Source: Bacteroidota bacterium
Lineage (GTDB): Bacteria; Bacteroidota; Bacteroidia; Bacteroidales; Dysgonomonadaceae
Direction of reading: 5' to 3'
Assembly (NCBI GenBank): GCA_023424395.1
Contig: JAFADY010000063.1
Coordinates: forward strand, 310,001 to 374,000
Length of the DNA stretch: 64,000 nucleotides
The number at the start of each line of letters is the position of its first letter. Within the stretch, counting starts at the first letter, position 1. The notes below the pieces were generated by a model. It was given only the letters and a program-made list of their open reading frames with translations. It was not told the origin of the DNA and searched no databases. Both the position numbers and the translations under genes were made by a program. Shown here in pieces: positions 16,743 to 25,547 of this stretch.

Positions 16743-17966
16743 ATGACTGAAAGAATAAAAGTACAGAACCCAATAGTAGAGCTCGATGGCGATGAAATGA
16801 CCCGTATTATCTGGGCGTTTATTAAAGAGCAATTAATACTTCCGTATATTGATGTGGACATCAAGTATTACGATTTGAGTGTTCAGAATAGGGATGCTAC
16901 GGACGACCAAATTACGATAGATGCCGCAGAAGCCATTAAGCAGTATAACGTAGGTATTAAATGTGCCACGATAACGCCCGATGAGGCGCGCGTGGAAGAA
17001 TTCGGATTAAAAAAAATGTGGAAATCGCCCAACGGAACTATCCGCAACATTGTGGGCGGAACGGTTTTTCGCGAGCCGATCATCTGCTCCAACGTACCGC
17101 GTTACGTGCAGGGTTGGACTGAACCGATCATTATCGGGCGTCACGCGTTTGGCGATCAATACCGCGCTACCGATAAGGTTATTAAAGGCAAAGGCACATT
17201 GAAACTGACCTTTACAAACGAGAACGGTGAAGTACAGGAATGGGAAGTCTATAATTTCGACGGCGACGGCGTGGCAATGGCCATGTACAATATCGACGAA
17301 TCGATTTACGGCTTTGCCCGTTCATCGTTCCAAATGGCTTTGTCGAAAAGATATCCTTTGTATATGTCCACCAAAAATACGATTCTGAAGGCTTATGATG
17401 GCCGCTTCAAAGATATTTTTCAGGAAGTGTACGAAAAAGAATTCGAGACATTGTTCAAGGAAGCCGGATTGACTTATGAGCACCGCCTTATCGATGATAT
17501 GGTGGCTTCGGCCATGAAATGGAACGGCGGATTCGTTTGGGCTTGCAAGAATTACGACGGCGATGTGCAGAGTGATACCGTAGCGCAGGGTTTTGGTTCC
17601 CTCGGCATGATGTCATCGGTTCTGGTAACGCCCGATGGGAAAACGGTGGAAGCTGAAGCGGCTCACGGAACGGTTACGCGCCATTATCGTCAGCATCAGC
17701 AGGGAAAAGAAACAAGCACCAATCCCATCGCATCCATTTTTGCATGGACACGCGGGTTGATGCATCGCGGCAAGTTGGATGCCAATCACGAGTTGATCGA
17801 TTTCTGCGAAAAACTCGAACAAGTGTGTATTGAAACCGTTGAAGGCGGAGAAATGACAAAAGACCTGGCTCTGCTGGTTTATGGCGACGATATCAAGGGA
17901 AAATACCTTAACACGCAGGATTTTCTGGCGGCGTTGAAACGGAATTTAGACAAGAAATTACAATAA
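16743..17966 (+). CDS. NADP-dependent isocitrate dehydrogenase, eukaryotic-like type II
   Basis: A 407-residue homodimeric enzyme of the same subfamily as human IDH1/IDH2: NPIVELDGDEMTRIIW at the N-terminus, SPNGTIRNIVGGTVFREPI (substrate loop), and HGTVTRHYR followed by KETSTNPIASIFAW. The Arg-His pair in VTRHYR binds the 2'-phosphate of NADP in IDH1, so NADP use is strongly expected. It differs from the type I Icd encoded two genes upstream in fold subtype and cofactor. It overlaps no neighbour but starts 2 nt after gltA and is followed 10 nt later by the NIF3 gene, consistent with one operon. Confidence 0.95.
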   Translation: MTERIKVQNPIVELDGDEMTRIIWAFIKEQLILPYIDVDIKYYDLSVQNRDATDDQITIDAAEAIKQYNVGIKCATITPDEARVEEFGLKKMWKSPNGTIRNIVGGTVFREPIICSNVPRYVQGWTEPIIIGRHAFGDQYRATDKVIKGKGTLKLTFTNENGEVQEWEVYNFDGDGVAMAMYNIDESIYGFARSSFQMALSKRYPLYMSTKNTILKAYDGRFKDIFQEVYEKEFETLFKEAGLTYEHRLIDDMVASAMKWNGGFVWACKNYDGDVQSDTVAQGFGSLGMMSSVLVTPDGKTVEAEAAHGTVTRHYRQHQQGKETSTNPIASIFAWTRGLMHRGKLDANHELIDFCEKLEQVCIETVEGGEMTKDLALLVYGDDIKGKYLNTQDFLAALKRNLDKKLQ

Positions 17967-17976
17967 ACTCTATCTT

Positions 17977-19071
17977 GTGCGAATAAAAGAAATTTTGCAA
18001 ACCATCGAACAGTTGGCTCCGCTCCCTTTGCAAGAAGATTACGACAACAGCGGCGTACAAGTGGGCGACGTAAATCAGGAGGCTTCGGCAGCATTACTTT
18101 GCATTGATGTTACCGAAAGCGTTTTGGATGAAGCCATTTCTCTCCATTGCAATTTAATTATTTCACATCATCCGTTAGCTTTCAAATCTTTCAAATCGTT
18201 AACAGGAAAGAATTATGTGGAACGTTGCATAATGAAAGCCATAAAAAATAATATTGTGATTTATGCTGCTCATACCAACTTGGATAACGCATCGGGAGGA
18301 GTAAATTTTAAATTAGCGGAAATGATAGGTTTGCAGCAAGTTCGTATCCTCGCTCCCAAACAAAATTCATTGCTAAAACTTGTGACTTTTGTTCCCGAAA
18401 CTCATGCCGATTATGTACGCAACGCGTTATTTAACGCCGGCGCGGGTAACATCGGTAATTACGATTCTTGCAGTTTTAACACAGTTGGTGAAGGATCTTT
18501 TAAAGGGAATGATAATACAAATCCGTTTGTAGGCGAAACCGGAAAATTGCATTTTGAAAAAGAAATCCGGATAGAAACCATCCTTCCGAAATACAAACAA
18601 ATTGAAATTTTGCGCACTTTATTAGCTGTGCATCCATATGAAGAAGCGGCGTATGATTTCTATGCTTTGGAAAATGTATTCTCTCAAGCCGGAAGCGGCG
18701 TGGTTGGCGTTCTGCCGGAACCGCTTCCCGAACAGGAATTTTTGCATCTGTTGAAAGATGAATTGAATTTAACATCGCTCCGGCATTCAAAATTTGTTGG
18801 AAGGGATATCCAGGATGTGGCTCTGTGCGGAGGAAGCGGAGCATTTTTGATTAATGACGCCATATCTTACGGAGCTGATGTGTTTATTACCGGCGAAGCA
18901 AAATACAATGACTTTTATGATGTTGAGGATAAAATTTTGTTGGCAACGGTAGGACATTACGAGTCCGAAATTTGCACAAAAGATATTTTTTATGACGTTG
19001 TTTCAAAAAAATATCCTAACTTTGTGGTGCATAAATCGGCGTTCGATTCGAATCCGATCAACTATTTATGA
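17977..19071 (+). CDS. NIF3-like dinuclear metal-centre protein (DUF34)
   Basis: A 364-residue NIF3 family protein; bacterial members include one reported to be GTP cyclohydrolase 1 type 2, but the general role is unsettled. Metal-binding motifs are SHHPLAFK, AAHTNLD and, near the end, VGHYESE. Between about residues 130 and 240 lies the inserted PII-like domain found in the longer members. The start is GTG 17977, 10 nt after the upstream stop; no ATG fits. It is followed by a hairpin and then the zinc-ribbon gene with which NIF3 is often paired. The old name (NGG1-interacting factor) has nothing to do with nitrogen fixation. Confidence 0.9.
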   Translation: MRIKEILQTIEQLAPLPLQEDYDNSGVQVGDVNQEASAALLCIDVTESVLDEAISLHCNLIISHHPLAFKSFKSLTGKNYVERCIMKAIKNNIVIYAAHTNLDNASGGVNFKLAEMIGLQQVRILAPKQNSLLKLVTFVPETHADYVRNALFNAGAGNIGNYDSCSFNTVGEGSFKGNDNTNPFVGETGKLHFEKEIRIETILPKYKQIEILRTLLAVHPYEEAAYDFYALENVFSQAGSGVVGVLPEPLPEQEFLHLLKDELNLTSLRHSKFVGRDIQDVALCGGSGAFLINDAISYGADVFITGEAKYNDFYDVEDKILLATVGHYESEICTKDIFYDVVSKKYPNFVVHKSAFDSNPINYL

Positions 19072-19111
19072 CAAAATAGCGGTACGACTTTTTCCCGCTC
19101 GTTATAAATGA

Positions 19112-19157
19112 TGTAGTAATTAAACAACTTCCACTTGTTTGTTACTGCATTTTTTTA
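19112..19157 (+). terminator. Hairpin with T-tract between NIF3 and zinc-ribbon genes
   Basis: TGTAGTAA-TTAAACAA pairs with TTGTTTG-TTACTGCA (one bulge, one G-U) and is followed by seven T's. It ends only 26 nt before the next start codon, so it may act as an attenuator between the two genes. Confidence 0.55.
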
Positions 19158-19182
19158 TGAATAAATATTAAAAAATAAAAAT

Positions 19183-19947
19183 ATGGCTACAAGAAAAAAA
19201 ACAACCATTGAAGATGTTGCAGTAGATGAAAAATTGAAAGCGCTGTATAAACTGCAATCGTATTTATCTGAAATCGATAAAATCAAAACTTTAAGGGGTG
19301 AACTTCCTCTGGAAGTTGCCGATTTGGACGACGAAATTGCCGGATTGGGTACCCGCATGAATAATTTCGAGCTGGAATTGAAAGAGTTGAGCGATTCTGC
19401 CAAAGGGCAAAAAATAAAGATAGAGACAAGTAAAACGAAAATTGAAAAGTATAACAAGCAACTTGATAATGTACGCAATAGTAAGGAATACGATCATCTT
19501 TCGAAAGAAGTTGAATACGAAACTCTTGAAATTGAACTGGCCGAAAAGTACATCCGTGAATACGGACAGCAAGAAAAGCAATTAAAAGAACAAATTGAAA
19601 CTGCCAACGAGCAATTGACAGAGAAAACCGCCGACCTTGAATTAAAGAAAAAAGAATTGGACGACATTGTTTCGGAAACCAAAGCACAGGAAGAAAAAAT
19701 CCGCGAGAAAGCGAAAAAAACCGAAACCACCATCGAACCGCGCTTGCTTACGGCGTTTAAACGTATTCGCAAGAATGCGCGCAACGGGTTGGGAATTGTA
19801 CCCGTACAGCGCAGCGCCTGCGGCGGATGTTTCAATAAAATTCCGCCTCAGAAACAAATGGACATTAAGTTGGGTAAGAAAATTATCGTTTGCGAATATT
19901 GCGGACGTATTATGATCGATCCTGAAATGGCCGGAATTTCGGAATAA
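19183..19947 (+). CDS. Coiled-coil protein with C-terminal C4 zinc ribbon (DUF164/COG1579)
   Basis: A 254-residue cytoplasmic protein. Residues 25-185 are a long charged coiled coil; the C-terminus holds a four-cysteine zinc ribbon, CGGC then CEYC, followed by GRIMID. Family members bind nucleic acid and one has been linked to translation, but no function is settled. Its usual genomic partner, NIF3, is directly upstream. It ends in a terminator set between two inverted dispersed-repeat copies. The start at 19183 (MATRKKTTIED) is preceded by an A-rich tract, typical for the phylum. Confidence 0.9.
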   Translation: MATRKKTTIEDVAVDEKLKALYKLQSYLSEIDKIKTLRGELPLEVADLDDEIAGLGTRMNNFELELKELSDSAKGQKIKIETSKTKIEKYNKQLDNVRNSKEYDHLSKEVEYETLEIELAEKYIREYGQQEKQLKEQIETANEQLTEKTADLELKKKELDDIVSETKAQEEKIREKAKKTETTIEPRLLTAFKRIRKNARNGLGIVPVQRSACGGCFNKIPPQKQMDIKLGKKIIVCEYCGRIMIDPEMAGISE

Positions 19948-19950
19948 AAC

Positions 19951-19982
19951 ACCCCTCTAAATCTCCCCTGAAGGGGAGACTT
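19951..19982 (+). repeat. Dispersed repeat A, copy 2
   Basis: ACCCCTCTAAATCTCCCC then TGAAGGGGAGACTT. It is inverted relative to copy 3 (20022-20045), and the pair flanks a terminator. Confidence 0.75.
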
Positions 19983-19987
19983 AAAAC

Positions 19988-20021
19988 AAAAAAGTGCAAA
20001 AGAAATCTTGCACTTTTTTTT
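19988..20021. terminator. Bidirectional terminator between repeat copies
   Basis: AAAAAAGTGCAA (19988-19999) pairs perfectly with TTGCACTTTTTT (20008-20019), with an 8-nt loop. It serves the convergent zinc-ribbon and outer-membrane protein genes. Confidence 0.85.
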
Positions 20022-20045
20022 GTCCCCTTAAGGGGATTTAGGGGT
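20022..20045 (-). repeat. Dispersed repeat A, copy 3 (inverted)
   Basis: Reverse complement reads ACCCCTAAATCCCCTT then AAGGGGAC. With copy 2 it forms an inverted repeat of nearly 30 bp around the terminator. Confidence 0.75.
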
Positions 20046-20047
20046 AT

Positions 20048-21766
20048 TTAAAACTTAAACGTAAACCCACCCATTGCGTTAAAACCTTGTGCGGGATGTC
20101 CGTACCAAATATCGTATTTTTGGAACAGCAGATTATTCGCTTTCAGGTTTATCGAAAACGCATCATTCAGTTGATAGATGGCGCCGATATTGAGGTCGTT
20201 AATGGCATCCATTTCCACGTTTGCTCCGTCAAAATAACTCCAACGGTCGCCGGCAAAGTAATAATTCAACGTGAATTTCAGGTTGCTCATTGCTTCAAAA
20301 GTAGCACGGATATCGGCTTCAAATCCGGGTTTGTTGTAGGCTTTGCCATCCGATATGGCGCTTTCTCTATACATTATATCCTTAACTGTGTAGAAGTTTT
20401 TCTTAACCCGTAATGCAATATCGAGTGGCGCCCAAATATTGGTTTGTATCATTCCGCCGATGTGGGAGTGGGTGAGATTTCCATAAATAGGAGTAAGAAA
20501 TTCATCAACTAAAAGCATATCCGGTGGAATTTGAACGTGTTGAGGCCTGTTTTCTAAAATCAAAAAATGCTCATCATCCGTCTGTTTAAACCCACCGAAA
20601 ATATCGAAACGGAAACCGCTCACTTCGCCTATTTTTGCTCCAACTTCAACATCCACAATCGAAAACGCCGGTTTTACCATTGCGGCTGTTATCGGATGAA
20701 TGTAGCGCGACTCGTTCATTATTTCCAAAAACGTATTGTGCGCAAATCCGCCGAGCACATTCGCGTAAAGCGATGAATGCTCGGTTACGTTATATTGTAA
20801 GTTTACGTTTGGCGCTACGCGCACTTTCGCTTTATTGGCAAGTTGAAATAATACATCGGCGCCGAGTTTGGCGTTCCAATTCAGGCCTTCGAACTGAATG
20901 TAGGGAGCAGCTTTTGCAAGCGAATAGTTGCTGATATCGCCACTGTAAAATGTTCCGAAAAACTGTCCGTCAACACCCACTTTGCTGTCGCCACCCTGAA
21001 ACGGTTTTGCAAGCCCAACCATCGCGTCGATTTGATTTCCCTTTACTCCTTCCGAAGTAAGCGTTTCGCCAAATTTTGTTCCGAAATTCTTGAAATCCAA
21101 ATATCCCCGATACGTCATAAAATCAGATTTTTTCGACTCCACGCCCACGTTGATGTTTGCCACTCCAAGGCGTTGGTTTTCATTATCGAAATAACGTGTA
21201 TTGCCAAATGTATTTCCGTAATAATTAAAAAGCGAATGCAAATATGATGTGCGCAAATTCAGCTTAAACGCATCGAACAAATGGTCGTACTTCAATTGTC
21301 CCAAATTGTCCATCAAAAAAGCTTTGTTGTTTTTGGGGTCGGACTCCTGCACGTAATTCACGGTGCCGTTGGTGGAGTTGTGAAGGAAACTGAACGCCAA
21401 GCTGTTTTTGTCTGTTTCCAACAACCGATAACCAAGCGCGCCGTCAATATTGGCATAATTTCCGGCGTTGAGCGTGATGTATCCTTTTTTTGTGCTGAAA
21501 GGAATTTCGGTCATTATGGTGCCGGGACGGGGCAGGGCAATTTCCAACGGCGGAGTGGTTCTTCCGGCCCACGTAGAGTAGGCGGTGTTGGCTTTTCTGA
21601 TGGTTGGTTGCGGAACGGCCGGCAATGAGGTAATTTTATTCGCGTCTTGCAATGTAGGATTGAAATCGCGTTCCAACTCCATCTGACGACGCAGCAGTGA
21701 ATCTTGTTGCTGCGCAAACACTCCGGTGGAAGCTAATAAGGCGGCTATTATTATATATTTTTTCAT
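20048..21766 (-). CDS. Outer-membrane beta-barrel protein of unknown function
   Basis: A 572-residue protein with a signal peptide (cleavage after GVFAQ) and then a short helical segment (DSLLRRQMELERDFNPTLQDA). From residue 80 on the sequence is a succession of amphipathic strands ending in a terminal aromatic residue (GGFTFKF), the C-terminal signature of an outer-membrane barrel. The region resembles TonB-dependent receptor barrels but has no plug domain. It lies 86 nt downstream of a 995-residue periplasmic TPR protein on the same strand, suggesting that the two form an envelope complex. I do not know a characterised homologue. Confidence 0.75.
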   Translation of the reverse strand: MKKYIIIAALLASTGVFAQQQDSLLRRQMELERDFNPTLQDANKITSLPAVPQPTIRKANTAYSTWAGRTTPPLEIALPRPGTIMTEIPFSTKKGYITLNAGNYANIDGALGYRLLETDKNSLAFSFLHNSTNGTVNYVQESDPKNNKAFLMDNLGQLKYDHLFDAFKLNLRTSYLHSLFNYYGNTFGNTRYFDNENQRLGVANINVGVESKKSDFMTYRGYLDFKNFGTKFGETLTSEGVKGNQIDAMVGLAKPFQGGDSKVGVDGQFFGTFYSGDISNYSLAKAAPYIQFEGLNWNAKLGADVLFQLANKAKVRVAPNVNLQYNVTEHSSLYANVLGGFAHNTFLEIMNESRYIHPITAAMVKPAFSIVDVEVGAKIGEVSGFRFDIFGGFKQTDDEHFLILENRPQHVQIPPDMLLVDEFLTPIYGNLTHSHIGGMIQTNIWAPLDIALRVKKNFYTVKDIMYRESAISDGKAYNKPGFEADIRATFEAMSNLKFTLNYYFAGDRWSYFDGANVEMDAINDLNIGAIYQLNDAFSINLKANNLLFQKYDIWYGHPAQGFNAMGGFTFKF

Positions 21767-21852
21767 ATCTTTTTGTTTCGAGTTATGAGTTTCGGGTTAC
21801 GAGTTGATCTCCGGCAACTTTTAATTTTGCATTATGTATTGTGAATTATCAA

Positions 21853-24840
21853 TTAATTAAGCCTTTCGTTAATCATTTGCTGAATATCGGCTTCGGTTCC
21901 TTTGTAGTTGTTTTTCAAACTTTCTAGGTATTGTTTTGCCTGAAATTCATCGCCTTTGGCTTTGTACGTATCTGATAACACAATCAGTGCGCGCGCCATC
22001 CAATATTGGTGCGGCGTACCTTTCTGCATAAAATTCTTTACCTGTGTTTCGGCACGGTCGTACGATTTCCATCGGTAATACGTATCGGCAAGAATAAATT
22101 GCGCTTCGGCGCCGTAAACGCTGCGCGTATCGTTGGCGATAAACTGAAAATCGGCCATCGCGTTATCGTTTTCATTCACTTGTTGATAGGCTTTTCCGCG
22201 TAAATAACGAGCTTCGGTAACGATTTCGGGCGAAAGGTTGGTGTGTGCAAGCAATGTTGTAGCCGTGCGGGCCGCTTCGTGATGGTTGCCGAGCTTCGAT
22301 TGTGAACGCACAACGCCCATCAAACCCGTTTGTTGATTGGCGGTATTGCGTGCCGAATTAGCCAATCGCGAATAATCGGCAAGCGCCTGAGTGAAATTTC
22401 CGTTATTATATTCGGTTTGCGAGGTGTAAAGAAGCGCGTTTTCGAGAAATTTGGGGCTGCTTGCATCAATCACTTTTCGGAAATGCGTTACGGCTTGTTG
22501 TTTATTGCCTTTTTCATCCGAAATTACGCCTAAATAATAATTGGCATCGCTACTGTACGCTCCGTTGGGATAACTTTGCAAGTAGCGTTGCATTGACGTT
22601 TCGGCATCGCTACGGTTGCCACGCATATACACGCCTTCGGCAGCTAAATACGTAAGTGAGTCTTGGCGAGAGGGGGTAATGCGCATTCCGCCCGGAAGCG
22701 AATTGGCGTAATTTACGTACGATTGTATATCGTTCATATCGCGATACACGGTTTCCAACGAAATTAACGCGTTTCGCGCATCGTCTGAACCGGGGAAATT
22801 GGAAATCACGTTTTTATACGCCGCGATGCTTTGCTGATAATTGTTGGTATTGTAATAAAGTTGTCCCAATTGCACGCCGCCCTGACTTGCCAACGGACTG
22901 CGTGGATAATCTGAAACCAAACGCTGTAACACGCTTATGGCTTCGTTTTCGCGGTTTAGCATCGTGAGCGCGCGGCTTTTTTCGTACAGCGCGTCATCTA
23001 TATATTGCGAATTGGGATAACGACGCATTAATTCGTCCAAGCCTGAAATTTTTCCCTGATAATTTCGCTGCAAGCCCATTACAAATGCACGCTGATAGGC
23101 CGCGTAATCGGCCGCTGACGGATTGATGGTGGCTGATTGGTTATAAAACTGTTCAGCCTGCGCGAAATTACGATTGTAATAATAGCTGTCGCCAATGCGG
23201 TTGTGAGCGTCGGCATATTCGGCTTTCGATTTGTTGGTTTCGGCCGAAACATAACGTTGAAAAGCGGTAACGGCTTGTCCGTATTGTTGTTGTTTAAAGC
23301 GTGTATAACCTAAATTGTACCATCCGAGCGCGTAATTTTCGTCGGAAGGCGATGCGTTTTGCGTGAATTGTGCAAAATCGGTTGCCGCGTTGGAGAAATT
23401 TCCCATCCGGTAATAGGCTTCGCCGCGCCAATAATAGGCGTTGTTTTTGGCTTTGGCATCGTAATCGCCCATCGCGATACTGTTGTTGAACTGCTGAATG
23501 GCAGCATTCATATTGCCGTTGATAAATTCTTGCGCGCCCAATTGGAAAAGAATCATTTGCTTGGCTTCCAAAATGCGGCGGCCGGGTCGCGAAATGCGGT
23601 TAATGGCTGCCAAAGCTGCATTGTAATCTTTGGTCGTGAGGAATGTTTCGGCCAAAATATCGTTTACCTGATCGGTGTATTGCGAGTTGGGAAATTCTTT
23701 GAGAAAATTCTCAAAAAGTGTAATGGATTCACTGAAAACCGAAAAGTTGGTTTCGTGGGCGAGCAGCGCGTAGTTGAACATTGCCGTTTCGCGCACTTTC
23801 GGGTCGAAATTATCGCGTGAAGCGGCTTCGAAAGCCATTTGCGCGGGTTGTTTTTGATTGAGCTTCAAGTATGTTTGTGCAAGATGCAGTTGTGCGTTTT
23901 GCGTGAGCGCGTCGCGTTCGCCGATGGCTTGTTGAAACATATTCACAGCATTGTTGAATTTTCCGGTTTCAAAGTACGAAAGTCCAAGGAAGTAGGCATC
24001 TCCACGAAGCGGTTTTGCTGTGCCTGCCAAATAATTTTCGTAGTACGAAATGGCACGGCTTGGTTGTCCTAACCGGTAATGGCTATTGCCGAGCACACGA
24101 TACATTTCGGTGCGGTGTGTGCTTCGTGGAAACGTGGTGAGAAACGTATCGGATAGACGGATGGCTTCTTCGAGTTTTCCGTCGAAAAACGTGGCCTGAG
24201 CGGTGTAAAACGCCACTTCTTCGCGGTATTCGGGATGCTCTTTTAATCGCTCGAAGCGACGAAGCGCGGTGTCGTAATTTCCGTTTGAATATTCAATGTA
24301 GCCCAAATAAAAATCGCCCGCATCACGATACTTACGGCTGTTTTGCGATAGTAGTCCGAACAATCGGGTGGCATCGTCTTTTTTGCCCAATTGCAATTTG
24401 GTGTATGCCGTGCGGAAACTGTAATCTTCCTGCTCCGAAGGGGTTAGATAGTCCAAATCGGCTTGGTCGAGCCAAAATTCGGCTAATTTCCAATCTTTTT
24501 TGTCGTAATGATAGGAGCCGATTAAGAAAAGAACTTGGTGGCGGTGGATAGTTTCGGGATGCGAATCGAGAAATTCTTTCAGCACATCGCCGCTGTTATC
24601 CGTTCCTCGTTGATAATCGGAAACTGCCATCATATATTCAGCTTCTTCGGTTAAAAACCGGTCACTGCTTTCGGTTACGAACTTCGATAAAACGTCTTGT
24701 GCGCCCACGTAATTTCCTTCCAAAAACATTTCTTTTCCTTGATTGAAAAGCTTTTTGGGTTGGTGGTGGTACGCCGTGCGTTGTGCTGTGGAAACGTGTG
24801 TCACAACGGCGAGGAGTACTAATAGAATTGTTTTTTTCAT
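21853..24840 (-). CDS. Large periplasmic tetratricopeptide-repeat protein
   Basis: 995 residues, signal peptide at 1-19 (LAVVTHVSTAQ), then TPR units over almost the full length; many 34-residue repeats are visible through motifs such as GDFYLGYIEYSNGNYDTALR and AYYRMGNFSNAATDFA. The repeats resemble the YbgF/BamD-type TPRs that scaffold envelope complexes. There is no catalytic domain and no lipobox. It is the first gene of a pair with the 572-residue barrel protein. Role inferred: a periplasmic adaptor or scaffold for that barrel. Confidence 0.85.
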   Translation of the reverse strand: MKKTILLVLLAVVTHVSTAQRTAYHHQPKKLFNQGKEMFLEGNYVGAQDVLSKFVTESSDRFLTEEAEYMMAVSDYQRGTDNSGDVLKEFLDSHPETIHRHQVLFLIGSYHYDKKDWKLAEFWLDQADLDYLTPSEQEDYSFRTAYTKLQLGKKDDATRLFGLLSQNSRKYRDAGDFYLGYIEYSNGNYDTALRRFERLKEHPEYREEVAFYTAQATFFDGKLEEAIRLSDTFLTTFPRSTHRTEMYRVLGNSHYRLGQPSRAISYYENYLAGTAKPLRGDAYFLGLSYFETGKFNNAVNMFQQAIGERDALTQNAQLHLAQTYLKLNQKQPAQMAFEAASRDNFDPKVRETAMFNYALLAHETNFSVFSESITLFENFLKEFPNSQYTDQVNDILAETFLTTKDYNAALAAINRISRPGRRILEAKQMILFQLGAQEFINGNMNAAIQQFNNSIAMGDYDAKAKNNAYYWRGEAYYRMGNFSNAATDFAQFTQNASPSDENYALGWYNLGYTRFKQQQYGQAVTAFQRYVSAETNKSKAEYADAHNRIGDSYYYNRNFAQAEQFYNQSATINPSAADYAAYQRAFVMGLQRNYQGKISGLDELMRRYPNSQYIDDALYEKSRALTMLNRENEAISVLQRLVSDYPRSPLASQGGVQLGQLYYNTNNYQQSIAAYKNVISNFPGSDDARNALISLETVYRDMNDIQSYVNYANSLPGGMRITPSRQDSLTYLAAEGVYMRGNRSDAETSMQRYLQSYPNGAYSSDANYYLGVISDEKGNKQQAVTHFRKVIDASSPKFLENALLYTSQTEYNNGNFTQALADYSRLANSARNTANQQTGLMGVVRSQSKLGNHHEAARTATTLLAHTNLSPEIVTEARYLRGKAYQQVNENDNAMADFQFIANDTRSVYGAEAQFILADTYYRWKSYDRAETQVKNFMQKGTPHQYWMARALIVLSDTYKAKGDEFQAKQYLESLKNNYKGTEADIQQMINERLN

Positions 24841-24977
24841 ATATTGTGTTTATAGTTTTCCCAAAAAATCTCTAATTGTGATAATTTTGTTTGTTTCAAA
24901 TTTTTTTGCTTTGGGATTCAATATTACTATGTATGTTCCCATAATTCTACTTTCTTATTTCTCAATTTATAACTTTT

Positions 24978-24997
24978 AGACGCAAAGCAGTGCGTCT
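24978..24997. repeat. Palindromic repeat AGACGC-N8-GCGTCT
   Basis: Arms at 24978-24983 and 24992-24997 in a 190-bp spacer. AGACGC…GCGTCTCTA units are a style of dispersed repeat I recall from several phyla. No T-tract follows on either strand. Confidence 0.4.
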
Positions 24998-25030
24998 CTA
25001 TATTCTAACAGTCTAATATCTAATAATCTT

Positions 25031-25546
25031 TTATAACATTTTTTCAATTCCTTTACGAATCGAAATGAGTCCGAAATCGGCGGGATTGAGTTTGTTTTTA
25101 GCGACGAATTGTAATTCCGACACATCGTCTTGCGCGTTTAATCCGCTGAAATCGTTTGTGTTGCACTTAAAGAACATATCTACGGTATGCACTTCAAAGT
25201 TCGAATATACGTAAATATTTGGAATGGAGAAAAGGTACTCTGAGGAAGTTATGAACAGTCCGGTTTCTTCGTGGACTTCACGCGCAACGGCTTCTTCAGC
25301 CGATTCGTGCATATCGATAAATCCGCCGGGCAAATCGAATGTACCTTTCGCCGGATCTTTGGCACGACGGGCAACCAATATTTCGCCCTTTTCGTTTTCA
25401 ATAACCGCCACCACTGCCGCCGATGAATTAAAATAGTAAACAAAACCACAATCGGCGCATTTTTTCGATTTCTCGTTGTTTATATTGAATTTTTTTGAGC
25501 CGCATTTGGGGCAGAAGTGGAATTGATGAAGCGGATGATTTGTCAT
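25031..25546 (-). CDS. Nudix hydrolase with N-terminal zinc ribbon
   Basis: 171 residues. Cys12, Cys15, Cys30 and Cys33 form a zinc ribbon like that of the NADH pyrophosphatase NudC. The Nudix box is complete: G-x5-E-x7-REVHEETGL, starting at GGFIDMHESAEE. The family hydrolyses nucleoside diphosphates linked to another group. The start codon is 1 nt after the stop of the Fic gene, so the two proteins are translated from one mRNA; this is notable because Fic enzymes attach nucleotides to proteins and Nudix enzymes cleave nucleotide diphosphates. Whether the pairing is functional is inference. Confidence 0.92.
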   Translation of the reverse strand: MTNHPLHQFHFCPKCGSKKFNINNEKSKKCADCGFVYYFNSSAAVVAVIENEKGEILVARRAKDPAKGTFDLPGGFIDMHESAEEAVAREVHEETGLFITSSEYLFSIPNIYVYSNFEVHTVDMFFKCNTNDFSGLNAQDDVSELQFVAKNKLNPADFGLISIRKGIEKML

Positions 25547-25547
25547 T

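Noticed and set aside
17977..19071. Nitrogen-fixation role suggested by the name NIF3
   Set aside because: NIF3 stands for NGG1-interacting factor 3; no nif genes are present.
20048..24840. SusC/SusD-type nutrient uptake pair or type IX secretion components
   Set aside because: The barrel lacks a plug domain and TonB box, the TPR protein is not SusD-like, and no Por-type motif was recognised.
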